Below are positions 19,017 to 27,653 of a DNA stretch of 64,000 nucleotides, in pieces. The position numbers were made by a program, and so were the translations under genes. The stretch is taken from contig NZ_CP060204.1 of assembly GCF_014250475.1 (NCBI RefSeq), positions 1,191,001 through 1,255,000 on the forward strand, written 5' to 3'. Numbering within the stretch: the stretch's first letter is position 1; each line of letters starts with the position of its first letter. This stretch comes from Selenomonas timonae (GTDB taxonomy: Bacteria > Bacillota > Negativicutes > Selenomonadales > Selenomonadaceae). The notes under the pieces are model-generated. The model saw nothing but the letters and a program-made list of their open reading frames with translations. It searched no databases and was not told the origin of the DNA.

Positions 19017-20339
19017 ATGCTGAATATGGACAAGAAGCTCGCCAAACGCGAGGAAGAGGGCAAGATCATCCGTGCCGGTATCGTTGGTGCAGGTCAGATG
19101 GGGCGCGGCATGGTCACGCAGATGGCGCTCATGAAGGGGATCATGCCCGCCATTGTCTCGGATATCAAGTTTGAAAACGTCATCAACGCCTTCCACTATG
19201 CGGGCATCAGCGACGAGGATATTGCCGTTGCAAAGACGCTCGAAGAGGCGAACCTCTACATGGAGCAGGGCAAATACGTCGCCACGGAGAATTCGGATTT
19301 CATCTCGCATGCGAACCTTGTCGAGGTCGCCATCGATGTGACGGGTGTACCCGAGGTCGGCGTCAAGATCGCAATCGACGCGATGAACAACAAGAAACAC
19401 GTCGTCATGATGGATGTCGAGACGGACGTCGTCATCGGCAGCTACCTCAAGAAGCTCGGCGACAAGAACGGCGTCATCTACACGGGCTCGGCGGGCGATG
19501 AGCCGGGCGCCGTCATGGAGCTTTTCTCCTTTGCGCGTGCGATGGGGATGGAAGTCGTGGTCATGGGTAAAGGCAAGAACAACAAGCTCGACTACGATTG
19601 CAACCCCGACACCGTACTTGAGGAGGCAACGCGCCGCAAGATGAGCCCGCGTATGCTCACCTCATTCAAGGACGGCACAAAGACCATGGTCGAGATGACT
19701 GCGATGTCGAATGCGACCGGCTTCGTCCCCGACGTGATTGGCGGTCACGGCCCTGCGGCCTCGCCGAAGGATCGCTGCGCCGAACTCAACGAGATTTTCA
19801 AGCTCAAAAAGGACGGCGGTATTCTGAGTCGCCACGGCGTTGTGGAGTACGTCAACGGCATTGCGCCCGGCGTCTTTGTCACCGTGACCACGAAGAACGA
19901 AGAGATCGCGTATCAGATGGGCTATCACAGCATGGGCCCCGGCCCTCTTTGGACGCTCTATCGCCCCTATCACCTCTGCAACCTCGAGACGCCGCTCACC
20001 GTCGCGAGCATTGTCATCGACGGTGAGCCGACCATCATCCCGCTCGACGGCCCTGTCAGCGAGTGCATTACCGTCGCCAAGCGCGACCTCAAGGCGGGCG
20101 AGACCATCGACGGCATTGGCGGCTACACAACCTATGGCTCGATTGCAACCGCGCAGGAGACCTATGAAAAGGGGTATGTCGTCTATGCGCTCGTCAACAA
20201 GAACACGCGCATGAAATGCGATGTCAAGAAGGGCACCCTCCTCACCCTCGACATGGTCGATCTCGATACCTCGACGCAGCTCTATCAGGTACGCAAAGAG
20301 CAGGACAAGATGTATAACAACGGTTATGCGCTGAAGTAA
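19017..20339 (+). CDS. NAD(P)-dependent homoserine-dehydrogenase-like oxidoreductase with SAF domain
   Basis: From ATG 19017, preceded by AAAGGAG, the product has 440 residues. A Rossmann motif IRAGIVGAGQMGRG lies near residue 20. The middle resembles the catalytic part of homoserine dehydrogenase, and the last 100 residues form a SAF-like domain. This is the COG4091 type. Characterised relatives oxidise branched or unusual sugar acids, and true homoserine dehydrogenase activity is doubtful because the ACT domain and threonine context are missing. It stands alone with its own promoter and terminator, so the substrate cannot be inferred. Confidence 0.75.
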   Translation: MLNMDKKLAKREEEGKIIRAGIVGAGQMGRGMVTQMALMKGIMPAIVSDIKFENVINAFHYAGISDEDIAVAKTLEEANLYMEQGKYVATENSDFISHANLVEVAIDVTGVPEVGVKIAIDAMNNKKHVVMMDVETDVVIGSYLKKLGDKNGVIYTGSAGDEPGAVMELFSFARAMGMEVVVMGKGKNNKLDYDCNPDTVLEEATRRKMSPRMLTSFKDGTKTMVEMTAMSNATGFVPDVIGGHGPAASPKDRCAELNEIFKLKKDGGILSRHGVVEYVNGIAPGVFVTVTTKNEEIAYQMGYHSMGPGPLWTLYRPYHLCNLETPLTVASIVIDGEPTIIPLDGPVSECITVAKRDLKAGETIDGIGGYTTYGSIATAQETYEKGYVVYALVNKNTRMKCDVKKGTLLTLDMVDLDTSTQLYQVRKEQDKMYNNGYALK

Positions 20340-20357
20340 CTCATCGCCGGTATAACG

Positions 20358-20387
20358 AAAAATCCCCGCGGCATTCCGCGGGGATTT
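20358..20387. terminator. GC-rich terminator hairpin beside the IS3 element
   Basis: AAATCCCCGCGG pairs with CCGCGGGGATTT around a four-base loop. The T-run is better on the minus strand (GATTTTTCG), so it may serve the oxidoreductase on the plus strand and, before the insertion, the TonB-receptor operon on the minus strand. Confidence 0.75.
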
Positions 20388-20446
20388 GTAGTGACCCCGA
20401 AAAGTTAGACCTGAAAGCGTGGGAAAGCGATTTCCTGCGCTTTTTT

Positions 20447-21292
20447 CTATGCGGCGAGATGTTTGCGACGGAACTGAACAGGACTGAGCCAGCCGAGAGA
20501 CTCCTTGATGCGACACTCATTGTAGTAGATGATATACTCTTCGATCGCCGTCTTGAGTTCCTCGTAGCTATGGTAGACGCGCCCATAGTAAATCTCTTGC
20601 TTTAAGAGTCCAAAGAAGTTCTCCATCACACTGTTGTCCAGACAGTTCCCCTTGCGTGACATGCTCTGAAAGATTCTCTCCTCCTTGAGCCGCTTCGTGT
20701 ACGACTTCATCTGATATGCCCACCCCTGATCGGAGTGGAAGGTGCGCCGATAAGGACAATCTGCTGTCACACGAATTGCTTCCTCAAGTGCGGACTGAAT
20801 CCCCATCGCAGACGGTGTCTTTCCAATGTGGAAGCTGACAATTTCGTTGTTAAACAGATCCATATACGGATCAAAATACAGCTTATGTACGACGGACTTT
20901 CCATCCTCGCCCTGCAGCCAGTACTTGAACTCACTCGTGTCCGTTGTAATCTTTTGATGCGGTATGGAAGTTTTGAATCTGCGGTTCAGGAGATTGTCTG
21001 CTACCGTTCCGACAGACCCCCTGTAGGAGCTGTACTTGCGTGTTCTGTGCGTAAAGGAATGCACTTGAAGTCTGAGCTTTTGTACAATCCGCTGCACTGC
21101 CTTACGATTGATCTTGTGCCCAAGATTGCGCATCTGTGCCCATAGGCGGCGATAGCCATAATCTTTGTGCTCCTCACGAATGGCAAGGATGATCTGCTCC
21201 CGCTCGTCCGGCACTTCCGGTTGCGTAAATTTCTTCTGCCAGTACATATAGGTCGCTTTCGGAAAACCTGTGACGGCAAGGATGTCTTTCAA
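20447..21292 (-). CDS. IS3-family transposase OrfB (DDE integrase core)
   Basis: The product has 281 residues: an HTH_21-like region (EHKDYGYRRLWAQM, about 40-60) and an rve integrase core. The catalytic triad is visible as TTDTSEFKY, FHSDQGWAY and NSVMENFFGLLKQE. The frame opens with TTG inside the end of orfA (TTGA overlap), so it may be made separately or by frameshifting from orfA; I did not find an obvious A-rich slippery heptamer. All key residues are intact. Confidence 0.9.
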   Translation of the reverse strand: MKDILAVTGFPKATYMYWQKKFTQPEVPDEREQIILAIREEHKDYGYRRLWAQMRNLGHKINRKAVQRIVQKLRLQVHSFTHRTRKYSSYRGSVGTVADNLLNRRFKTSIPHQKITTDTSEFKYWLQGEDGKSVVHKLYFDPYMDLFNNEIVSFHIGKTPSAMGIQSALEEAIRVTADCPYRRTFHSDQGWAYQMKSYTKRLKEERIFQSMSRKGNCLDNSVMENFFGLLKQEIYYGRVYHSYEELKTAIEEYIIYYNECRIKESLGWLSPVQFRRKHLAA

Positions 21293-21849
21293 CTGAAACT
21301 CTCCTCGGAGGCTGCGGACGATCCTTGCCTTTTGCTCTGCATCTTTTCCTGCAGACGCAGCCTCCTGAGTTCTTTTAAATAGGCGACCTCGATGCGCAGT
21401 TTCAGATTCTCATCCTGCAGGGCTTTGAGTTGCTGCGCGGTCTCGTCTTGTGGGAGGTCTTTTGTTTGCTCTTTTTTCTTTCTTGGCATAGCGGGGGCTC
21501 TTCCTTTCGGTTTTGGTCTTAGGGCATCTACGCCGCCGTTGCGATATTCCTTTGTCCAACGCGCAAGGAGGGACGGATTGTTCAGACCAAACGCGATAGC
21601 TACCTCTTGATAGGATGCCTCTGTTGACAGATAACATTCTACCGCAGAACACTTAAATTCGAAAGTGTATGTTTGCTGTGCACGGGAGCGTCGGAGTCCA
21701 TCGTCACCGAATGCCTGATAAGCCTTTACCCATTCCTCAATGGATTTGCGCGAAACATGATAGAGCTTCGATAGTGTTTCATAGCCTCCGTGTCCTGCAA
21801 GATATTCCTGCACAACCTTCAGCTTACACTCTGTACTGTATTTTGCCAT
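21289..21849 (-). CDS. IS3-family OrfA, helix-turn-helix protein
   Basis: The product has 186 residues: two helix-turn-helix segments (about 10-55, with YHVSRKSIEEWVKAY, and 65-110, with FGLNNPSLLARWTKEY), a basic linker, and a Leu-rich coiled coil (about 135-170) that resembles the leucine zipper of IS3-family OrfA proteins. It binds the element ends and multimerises the OrfAB transposase. Its ribosome-binding site lies in one arm of a terminal hairpin (21856-21896). Confidence 0.88.
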   Translation of the reverse strand: MAKYSTECKLKVVQEYLAGHGGYETLSKLYHVSRKSIEEWVKAYQAFGDDGLRRSRAQQTYTFEFKCSAVECYLSTEASYQEVAIAFGLNNPSLLARWTKEYRNGGVDALRPKPKGRAPAMPRKKKEQTKDLPQDETAQQLKALQDENLKLRIEVAYLKELRRLRLQEKMQSKRQGSSAASEESFS

Positions 21850-21855
21850 TACAAT

Positions 21856-21896
21856 ACCCCCAAAAGTTAGATTCTCTAAGTCTAACTTTTGGGGGT
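21856..21896. repeat. IS-end palindrome that covers the orfA ribosome-binding site
   Basis: ACCCCCAAAAGTTAGA and its exact complement TCTAACTTTTGGGGGT flank nine bases at the outer end of the IS. A transcript entering from outside would fold this hairpin and hide the GGGGGT in front of orfA, a known way for IS elements to limit impinging expression. Confidence 0.7.
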
Positions 21897-21932
21897 CAGG
21901 TCAATTTTTACGCTGTCTGGTTTTGTGCCTGC

Positions 21933-23897
21933 TCAGAACGTCATGCGTACGCCGCCGCGCCAGATGCGGCCGTCGTAGGCGAGTGCGTCGCTTTCTTTGT
22001 TGAGAAGATTGTCGACGCCGAGATAGGCGCTGAACTGGTCGTTGAATTTCTTCGTGACGACAAAGTTCAGGAGGCTGATCGCTGCGTCATTATAAACTGT
22101 GCGCCTGTTGACTGTTTCTGCGTAGCGGTAGCCGGAGATCCAGTCGTTCCAGAGGGTTGCGTTCCAACCATGCCGCGGATTATCCCAGCTGAGCTGGAGG
22201 CTTGCCTTGTGGCGGGCGCGTCCCGTCAGACGTGCGCCTGTTCCATCATCCTGTGCATCAAGATAGGTGTAAAGCCCCCGCAGCGCAAAGCCGTTGCCGA
22301 GATCCTGCTTTGCCTCAAACTCAACGCCTTGGATTGTCGCATTATCGATATTTTGGTACGTGCCGGTTGCAAGTCTGCGCGGCGGAAATCCAGGGAGTAT
22401 AGTTACAACTGTATTGATGTTGATGAGATCTTCCACTTTGTTGTGGAAGTAGGTGAACTTGCCGGAGGTCTTGCCGCGTTCTCCCTCGATGCCAATGTCG
22501 AAGTTCAGCGCTTTTTCGGGCTTGAGGTCAGGATTTCCAACAATGTGAACATTCATCATGGCGTTCGGTGTATGCCGCCAGTCAAAGTACAGCTCGCTTG
22601 CCGTCGGCGCGCGGTAGGCTGTGCCGACGTTCGCCTTGAAGTGCAGCCCCTTGTTGATCTTGTAAGTTGTACCGAACTTGCCCGTGACCTCGCTGCCGAA
22701 GACATCGTTGTAGTCCCAGCGGACAGATGGGATCAACAGCCAGCGTGGGCTAGCCATCCACTCGTCCTGAACGTAGAGCGCAGCAAAATTCATCGAGCTG
22801 TCGCCGAGCTGGTCTGTTACCCCCTCGAGGGTTCTGGTGGCGGATCCCTTGATGCGCGTACTATCGTAGTCCTCCTTGCGGTACTCTCCGCCGACGGTCA
22901 GCAGATGGTTCGGTGCGATCTGCATGGAGCGTCTGCCGTCGAAGATCAGGGAGTTGTATTTCATATCGTCAAAGCTGTGGAGAGTACCGCTTGTACGATT
23001 CCGCGTCCGCTGATTCTTGTCGAAATAGGTATAGTATGTTTGTATCTCGTAGTCACCGCGGCTGTCACGCCCGGAATACTTGACGCCCGTGGAGATGCGG
23101 TCATGGTCGTAGCTCGTGCCCTGTGTGAGGGAGTCCTTCATGTAGAGATCTTCTTTCATATAGTCAAAGAAGACGTCGAGCCACTTGTTCGCTGCTACAT
23201 CCATACGGCCGTCAATGTTGAAGAAATACTTTTTGCCGTACATATTGCTGCTGGCATCCGTACCGCGCTCACGGACATCCATATGTTTGAAGCTCGTGCT
23301 GAACGCCCACTTGCCCACCTTGCCGGAGTCGAGGCGGATCCCCTGATCGCTCTGGCGGGTGGTCCAGTCGAGCGTGAGCGATGTCTGTGCGTTGGCAGGG
23401 CGCTTCCGAATGACGTTGATGACACCGCCGAGTGCCTCTGAGCCGTAAAGGGAGCTCACGGCGCCGCGTACGATCTCGATGCGCTCCACGTCGTCCATAT
23501 TGACGCGTTGTAGCTCGTAGTAGTTCATGGTCTCGCTCGTGTTCTCCGTGCGGACGCGGCGGCCGTCAATCAGAATCAGGGCCTGATTCGTATTCATGCC
23601 TCGTATCGCCGAGCGGTTGCCGACCATCGCATTTTCCTGGATGTCGATGCCGAGCGCAAGTTTCAGCGCCTGTGCAAGCGTCTCCGCTCCCATCTTGTCA
23701 ATATCCGCGCGCGTGATGACCTCAACGGCGCTCGGTGTCTCCTTGACCTCCTGCTCCGTACGGGATGCAGTAACGATAATCTCATCTGTTCGCACGTTCG
23801 TATTGGATGCACTTTCTGCAGCATAGGCGGGAACAGACATCGCGCCGAGGACGGCGGCAGTCAGAAGAAGCCTTTTCTTTGTGTGTCTGTGTAACAT
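21933..23897 (-). CDS. TonB-dependent outer-membrane receptor
   Basis: From the ATG at 23897 the product has 654 residues: a signal peptide ending AYA near residue 26, a TonB-box-like DEIIVTASR, a plug domain (about 45-155, with SAIRGMNTNQALILIDGRRV and SLYGSEALGGVINVI), and a 22-strand type beta-barrel ending in Phe. It resembles the colicin-I, heme or cobalamin receptor class. It would bring an iron chelate, heme or cobalamin into the periplasm, handing over to the binding protein and ABC permease encoded upstream. GTG 23915 is a possible earlier start, but GGAGA is better placed for 23897. Confidence 0.9.
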   Translation of the reverse strand: MLHRHTKKRLLLTAAVLGAMSVPAYAAESASNTNVRTDEIIVTASRTEQEVKETPSAVEVITRADIDKMGAETLAQALKLALGIDIQENAMVGNRSAIRGMNTNQALILIDGRRVRTENTSETMNYYELQRVNMDDVERIEIVRGAVSSLYGSEALGGVINVIRKRPANAQTSLTLDWTTRQSDQGIRLDSGKVGKWAFSTSFKHMDVRERGTDASSNMYGKKYFFNIDGRMDVAANKWLDVFFDYMKEDLYMKDSLTQGTSYDHDRISTGVKYSGRDSRGDYEIQTYYTYFDKNQRTRNRTSGTLHSFDDMKYNSLIFDGRRSMQIAPNHLLTVGGEYRKEDYDSTRIKGSATRTLEGVTDQLGDSSMNFAALYVQDEWMASPRWLLIPSVRWDYNDVFGSEVTGKFGTTYKINKGLHFKANVGTAYRAPTASELYFDWRHTPNAMMNVHIVGNPDLKPEKALNFDIGIEGERGKTSGKFTYFHNKVEDLININTVVTILPGFPPRRLATGTYQNIDNATIQGVEFEAKQDLGNGFALRGLYTYLDAQDDGTGARLTGRARHKASLQLSWDNPRHGWNATLWNDWISGYRYAETVNRRTVYNDAAISLLNFVVTKKFNDQFSAYLGVDNLLNKESDALAYDGRIWRGGVRMTF

Positions 23898-24026
23898 CTT
23901 TCCATCTCCAATCACTGTATATCAAAACTGTCTGCACCGAGCTCGATGTGCGAAACAGCGGCGCAGACCCTGCCTCTCGTTCTGCTCTCCTATGAGTGTG
24001 TGCTGTTGTCCTGTGGATTCCTCCTT

Positions 24027-24977
24027 TCACTGTGATGCAGGATACATGATGTCTGCGAGCGTTTGGAGTGCATCCGCAGCGCGGATACCCGGGTTCACCG
24101 CAAAGAGATCATACGGCAGTACGTAGACGCGGCCGTTCTTCACTGCATCGACATCGGCCCATGCCTCGCTTTCCTGCAGGTCGCGTCGCATCTTCGGTTC
24201 GAGGGTCTCTGCAGGACCATGTACGATAACGAAGATGACGGCTGGATTCTCGCGTGCGACGAACTCCATGGAGAGCGGCAGGTAGGCGCCGTCTCCGTCC
24301 GCATGATCGGCAATATTGCCGCCGCCTAGCATCTCGATCAGACCGCCGGTAAAGCACTTTGACGTGCCCATGTTAAAACTGTCGGGCGCCCCGAAGACGA
24401 GGAGATTCTTCGGCGGCATACGCCCTTCGGTTTTTTTCTTTACGGAATCGAGCTTTTGCTGAATCGCTGCAATTTGTGTCTGGGCATCCTCTTCGTGTCC
24501 TGAGAGCTTGCCATATAGCTCGAGTGCGCCGAACAGTGAGGGGACGTCATCGAGCGCTCGAATGTAGAGCGGTACGCCTGCATTGCTAAGTGTTTCGACG
24601 AGTCCTGTGTGAAATGGTACATTCGTACCAATGACAAGATCCGGATGCAGCGCGAGGATCTTTTCGATATCGGGCTGATGTATGATGCCGACCTCTTCTG
24701 CGTCAGCTGTCTTTTCCTTTACCGTTTCGGAGAATACCTGTGAGGTCGGCTTCCCAACAATGTTTTCGGCACCGCCTGCTGCGACGTAGAGGTCGAGGTT
24801 TGAGGGATTGAGGATGACGACGCGTTGAGGATGCGCCGGGAGTGTGACTGAGCGTCCTGTACTGTCGGTTACCGTGAGCTCCGTTTCTTCCGGTGGCGCC
24901 TGCCCGTGCGGCCAGAGAAGGAAGAGGGCTGCCGACGCAAGACAGAGAATCGCTGCAATGATACCGAATTTTCGCAT
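24027..24977 (-). CDS. Periplasmic metal-chelate binding protein (BtuF/FepB class)
   Basis: From ATG 24977 (GGAGG upstream) the product has 316 residues with an N-terminal hydrophobic signal or anchor (about 4-23) and the helical-backbone class III binding fold: HPQRVVILNPSNLDLYVAAG near 50 and ALHPDLVIGTN near 105. No clear lipobox Cys is present, so it may be a membrane-anchored or secreted protein. It delivers an iron-siderophore, heme or cobalamin to the permease and ATPase encoded just upstream. It lies 25 bases after the ATPase gene and before the TonB receptor. Confidence 0.85.
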   Translation of the reverse strand: MRKFGIIAAILCLASAALFLLWPHGQAPPEETELTVTDSTGRSVTLPAHPQRVVILNPSNLDLYVAAGGAENIVGKPTSQVFSETVKEKTADAEEVGIIHQPDIEKILALHPDLVIGTNVPFHTGLVETLSNAGVPLYIRALDDVPSLFGALELYGKLSGHEEDAQTQIAAIQQKLDSVKKKTEGRMPPKNLLVFGAPDSFNMGTSKCFTGGLIEMLGGGNIADHADGDGAYLPLSMEFVARENPAVIFVIVHGPAETLEPKMRRDLQESEAWADVDAVKNGRVYVLPYDLFAVNPGIRAADALQTLADIMYPASQ

Positions 24978-25002
24978 AGGAACCTCCGTGATGTATAGGT
25001 GA

Positions 25003-25833
25003 TTATGTGTGTGAGGGAGCGCTTTGCTCATGCGCAAGATCCTTTGCAACACGCTCCGGCAGGCAGAGTTTCGTGTGCCGCCCAGCGATCTCAACATCGC
25101 TGACGCGGCTCTCGACACCGTAGAGATCACGCACGAGTTCGCGCGTGAAGACGTCATTTGGAGATCCGTCCGCAATGATCTTGCCCGCACGAACGGCAAT
25201 GAGGCGTTCACCATAGCGCACGGCTTGGTTGAGGTCGTGCAGCACCATGACAACGGTGAGGCCGAGCGCATCGTGAAGCTCTTCCACGAGCTCCATGAGA
25301 GCGAGCTGGTGACGGATGTCGAGATACGTCGTCGGCTCGTCGAGGAGCAGTGCCTCCGGCTGTTGGGCAAGCGCCATCGCAAGGCGTGCCCGCTGACGCT
25401 CACCGCCGGAGAGGGCGCGGATCGGGCGCATGGCAAAGGACTCCATTCCAGTTCGCATCAGTGCCTCACGACAGATATCTCCGTCCTCTTTTGAAAACGT
25501 ATCCCAGAACTTTCGATGCGGCAGCCGTCCCATGTGAACGAGTTCGAGCACCGTGATGTCGCCCGGGGGATCTGCACTTTGTGGAAGAAAGGCAATCCTC
25601 TGTGCGACCTCCCGCTCCGTTCTGCTCCAGATATCCGTGCCGAGGAATTCGACCACTCCACTGCGCGGTTTCAAGAGCCGGGCAAGTGCCTTGAGGAGCG
25701 TCGATTTGCCTGAGCCGTTCGGCCCGATGATGGCGGCGATCTCCGCGCGCCGAATGGAAATGTCGACGGCGTGAATGATCTCAGTACTGCCGTAGCTAAC
25801 GGAAAGATCGTGTGTGCGCAGCAGTTCCTCCAT
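25003..25833 (-). CDS. ABC transporter ATPase (FecE/BtuD class)
   Basis: The product has 276 residues. Walker A GPNGSGKST (about 38-46), the signature LSGGERQRA (about 143-151), Walker B LLLDEPT and the switch His in VLHDLNQA are all present. This is the nucleotide-binding subunit of a type II importer. The order is permease, ATPase, binding protein, receptor, with only four bases between the permease stop and this start. Confidence 0.93.
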   Translation of the reverse strand: MEELLRTHDLSVSYGSTEIIHAVDISIRRAEIAAIIGPNGSGKSTLLKALARLLKPRSGVVEFLGTDIWSRTEREVAQRIAFLPQSADPPGDITVLELVHMGRLPHRKFWDTFSKEDGDICREALMRTGMESFAMRPIRALSGGERQRARLAMALAQQPEALLLDEPTTYLDIRHQLALMELVEELHDALGLTVVMVLHDLNQAVRYGERLIAVRAGKIIADGSPNDVFTRELVRDLYGVESRVSDVEIAGRHTKLCLPERVAKDLAHEQSAPSHT

Positions 25834-25837
25834 GTCG

Positions 25838-26863
25838 TCACTCCCTTCTCATGCCCTTCTTGAGCAGGTAGAGAAAGAAGGGGGCACCCAAAAAGGACAT
25901 GAATACGCCGACGGGTACTTCGATCGGAGCAAATGCGACGCGCGCTGCAGCGTCTGCACCTGTCACCAGCGCCGCGCCCCAGACCGCTGAGGCGGGGAGC
26001 AGCCAGTCGAAATCAGAGCCGGTCAGCAGACGTACCATATGCGGTACGACGAGACCGACAAAGCCAAGCATACCGGCGGCGCTCACGGCAGACGCGGCAA
26101 GCAGCGCAGCGAGTAGGAGGAGGATGAGTCGGGCACGCGCGACATTTACACCGAGGCTGCGCGCCGTCTCTTCTCCGAGCTGCAGGGCATTCAGCCAGCG
26201 GCTGCCGAGCAGCGCTCCTGCGATTCCTACGAGTGTGTAGGGGAGCACCATTTCGGCATGGCTCCAGCTGCGTCCGGCAAAGCCTCCCGCCATCCAGTTC
26301 ACGGTACCCTGTACGCGGTCGGAGTAGAACACCATCAGTGCCGTCATCGCCCCACCAAAAAATGCGGCAATGGCAACCCCTGCGAGTACCATGCGTATCG
26401 GATGTACGCCGTTCTCCCAGGAGAGGGCAAAGACGAACGCTACAGCGATCATTGCACCAACGAATGCGCCGAGCGGAACGAACTTCGTCTCAGCCGGGAG
26501 CAAAATCATGATGCACATGGCAGCAAGTCCTGCGCCTGCTGAGACCCCAATGATACCAGGGTCAGCGAGCGGATTTTTCAGAATACCCTGTAGGATGCAG
26601 CCCGCCAGTGCAAGATTGATGCCCGTTAAAGCACCCGTGATGATGCGTGGCAGGCGAATATGCCAGAGAATACGGTAATCCTCAGGCGTTCCGTTTCCCA
26701 GCAGCGTCGGCAGAATATCATGAGGCGCAACCCTGACCGCACCCGATGAGGCGCTCGCAATCAGGGCAAGTATGAGTATGAAAAGGCCGATCCCGAGAGC
26801 CAGTCGCCGGCGAAACGCACGCGGGTGCGTGTCCGTGCAGGAGTTTCGTTCCAACACTTCCAT
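25838..26863 (-). CDS. ABC transporter permease (FecCD/BtuC family)
   Basis: From ATG 26863 the product has 341 residues with about ten membrane helices. Family landmarks are LADPGIIGVSAGAGL, LPRIITGALTG and GMLGFVGLVVPHMVR, the last preceding the coupling helix. It forms the homodimeric channel for a siderophore, heme or cobalamin. ATG 26863 has GGAG at the right spacing; an ATG four codons earlier (26875) has none. It is the first gene of the operon, behind a Fur-like box. Confidence 0.92.
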   Translation of the reverse strand: MEVLERNSCTDTHPRAFRRRLALGIGLFILILALIASASSGAVRVAPHDILPTLLGNGTPEDYRILWHIRLPRIITGALTGINLALAGCILQGILKNPLADPGIIGVSAGAGLAAMCIMILLPAETKFVPLGAFVGAMIAVAFVFALSWENGVHPIRMVLAGVAIAAFFGGAMTALMVFYSDRVQGTVNWMAGGFAGRSWSHAEMVLPYTLVGIAGALLGSRWLNALQLGEETARSLGVNVARARLILLLLAALLAASAVSAAGMLGFVGLVVPHMVRLLTGSDFDWLLPASAVWGAALVTGADAAARVAFAPIEVPVGVFMSFLGAPFFLYLLKKGMRRE

Positions 26864-26887
26864 AAAACACTCCATTCAAATATGATA

Positions 26888-26904
26888 TAGATAACTGTTA
26901 TCAA
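26888..26904 (-). promoter_or_regulatory. Fur-box-like operator of the uptake operon
   Basis: GATAAC-A-GTTATC is a perfect inverted repeat lying 26 bases upstream of the permease start, close to the 7-1-7 Fur consensus TGATAATNATTATCA. It overlaps the probable promoter. It makes iron or heme the likelier cargo than cobalamin; no cobalamin riboswitch was seen. Confidence 0.7.
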
Positions 26905-27054
26905 TAATGAGGTAAAATAAAAAGGGAATACATCCCTCTATGATTATGCAGCAATGCGTTTATTGGAGAAATTTCCTTCTGTAATGATTCCATCATTTTC
27001 TCGTTGGTAGAATACATTATTGTGTGAATCTTGTTAACTTAAAAATCAGATAAA

Positions 27055-27105
27055 AAAGGGATTACCGTATGAGGATGTAAAATTTCCTCGTACGGTAATC
27101 CCTTT
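27055..27105. terminator. Terminator of the isomerase-yjbQ operon, bidirectional hairpin
   Basis: AAGGGATTACCGTATGAGGA pairs with TCCTCGTACGGTAATCCCTT (one G-T pair). A run of T follows on the minus strand. It lies 9 bases past the yjbQ stop. The 150 bases between it and the Fur box hold nothing else I can identify. Confidence 0.88.
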
Positions 27106-27113
27106 GAATGAGT

Positions 27114-27635
27114 TTATTCGCCCATCACGACAATCGTGCATTTGCGCGTGCGTGCGCGCGTGCGGTCGAAGTCGACGAAGTAGCAGTAGCCTGTTGTGCC
27201 GACGGCGAGCTTGCCGTCCGCAACCTCGAATGTCTCCGAGGAACCGATGAGGGTCGCCTTGAGATGCGCATCGCAGTTCCAGAGCGCCGTGCGGTCACCG
27301 CCGGGGAGGTATGCTTCGGCATCCGGCCAGCTCTCGACGGCGCGGTAGTGCTCTTCGCCCGGGTACTGGTACTGGTTCCAGCCCGTCTGGTTCGGGATGA
27401 GCTTCTCGAGGACGGCGTTCAGATCGTTCTGCAGGAACTCCGTGCCCGTCTCGTCCACATCGTGTACGAATTCCTCAAAGAAGACGGCACAGGTGGTGTG
27501 CGGTGAAATGACGGTTGCAATGCCCTCCTGTATGCCACTCTCGGCGATGGCGGAACACAGCTTCTCCGTGATGTTGATAAAGGTCGGCGTATTTCCGTGA
27601 GATGTGAGCGACAGTTTTTTCTTGAATACGGTCAT
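27114..27635 (-). CDS. yjbQ: YjbQ/UPF0047 family protein
   Basis: The product has 173 residues. Conserved family motifs SPHTTCAVF, CDAHLKATLIGSSE and GTTGYCYFVDFD are present. The family is known as secondary thiamine-phosphate synthase because one member complements a thiE mutant, but its natural role is unsettled. It is the second gene of a minus-strand operon with a triosephosphate-isomerase-like gene (18-base gap) and ends at a strong terminator. The pairing with an isomerase and an aldolase under one operator suggests a role in sugar-phosphate metabolism or damage control; that is inference. Confidence 0.82.
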   Translation of the reverse strand: MTVFKKKLSLTSHGNTPTFINITEKLCSAIAESGIQEGIATVISPHTTCAVFFEEFVHDVDETGTEFLQNDLNAVLEKLIPNQTGWNQYQYPGEEHYRAVESWPDAEAYLPGGDRTALWNCDAHLKATLIGSSETFEVADGKLAVGTTGYCYFVDFDRTRARTRKCTIVVMGE

Positions 27636-27653
27636 CTTTCGTCTCCTCCGCGC

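Larger units (their letters stand above)
20392..21898 (-). mobile_element. IS3-family insertion sequence, 1507 bp, apparently intact
   Basis: The terminal inverted repeats are TGACCCCGAAAAGTTAGAC on the left and, read from the other end, TGACCCCCAAAAGTTAGAC: 18 of 19 bases agree. Two overlapping minus-strand genes, orfA and orfB, fill the element in the IS150-like layout. No clear target duplication was seen: the bases flanking the two ends differ. The element separates a minus-strand TonB-receptor gene from the nearest good minus-strand terminator. Confidence 0.9.

Noticed and set aside
21289-21420. Programmed frameshift heptamer between orfA and orfB of the IS3 element
   Set aside because: No A-AAA-AAG-type slippery heptamer was found near the end of orfA; TTG-initiated translation of orfB by coupling fits as well.
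23898-24026. Cobalamin riboswitch before the TonB receptor gene
   Set aside because: The 129-base gap contains no B12-box-like conserved core; the Fur-like box at the operon head explains regulation better.
24978-25436. In-frame upstream extension of the binding-protein gene
   Set aside because: The extension lies in another frame of the ATPase gene and encodes a Ser/Arg-rich shadow. The signal sequence and GGAGG place the start at 24977.
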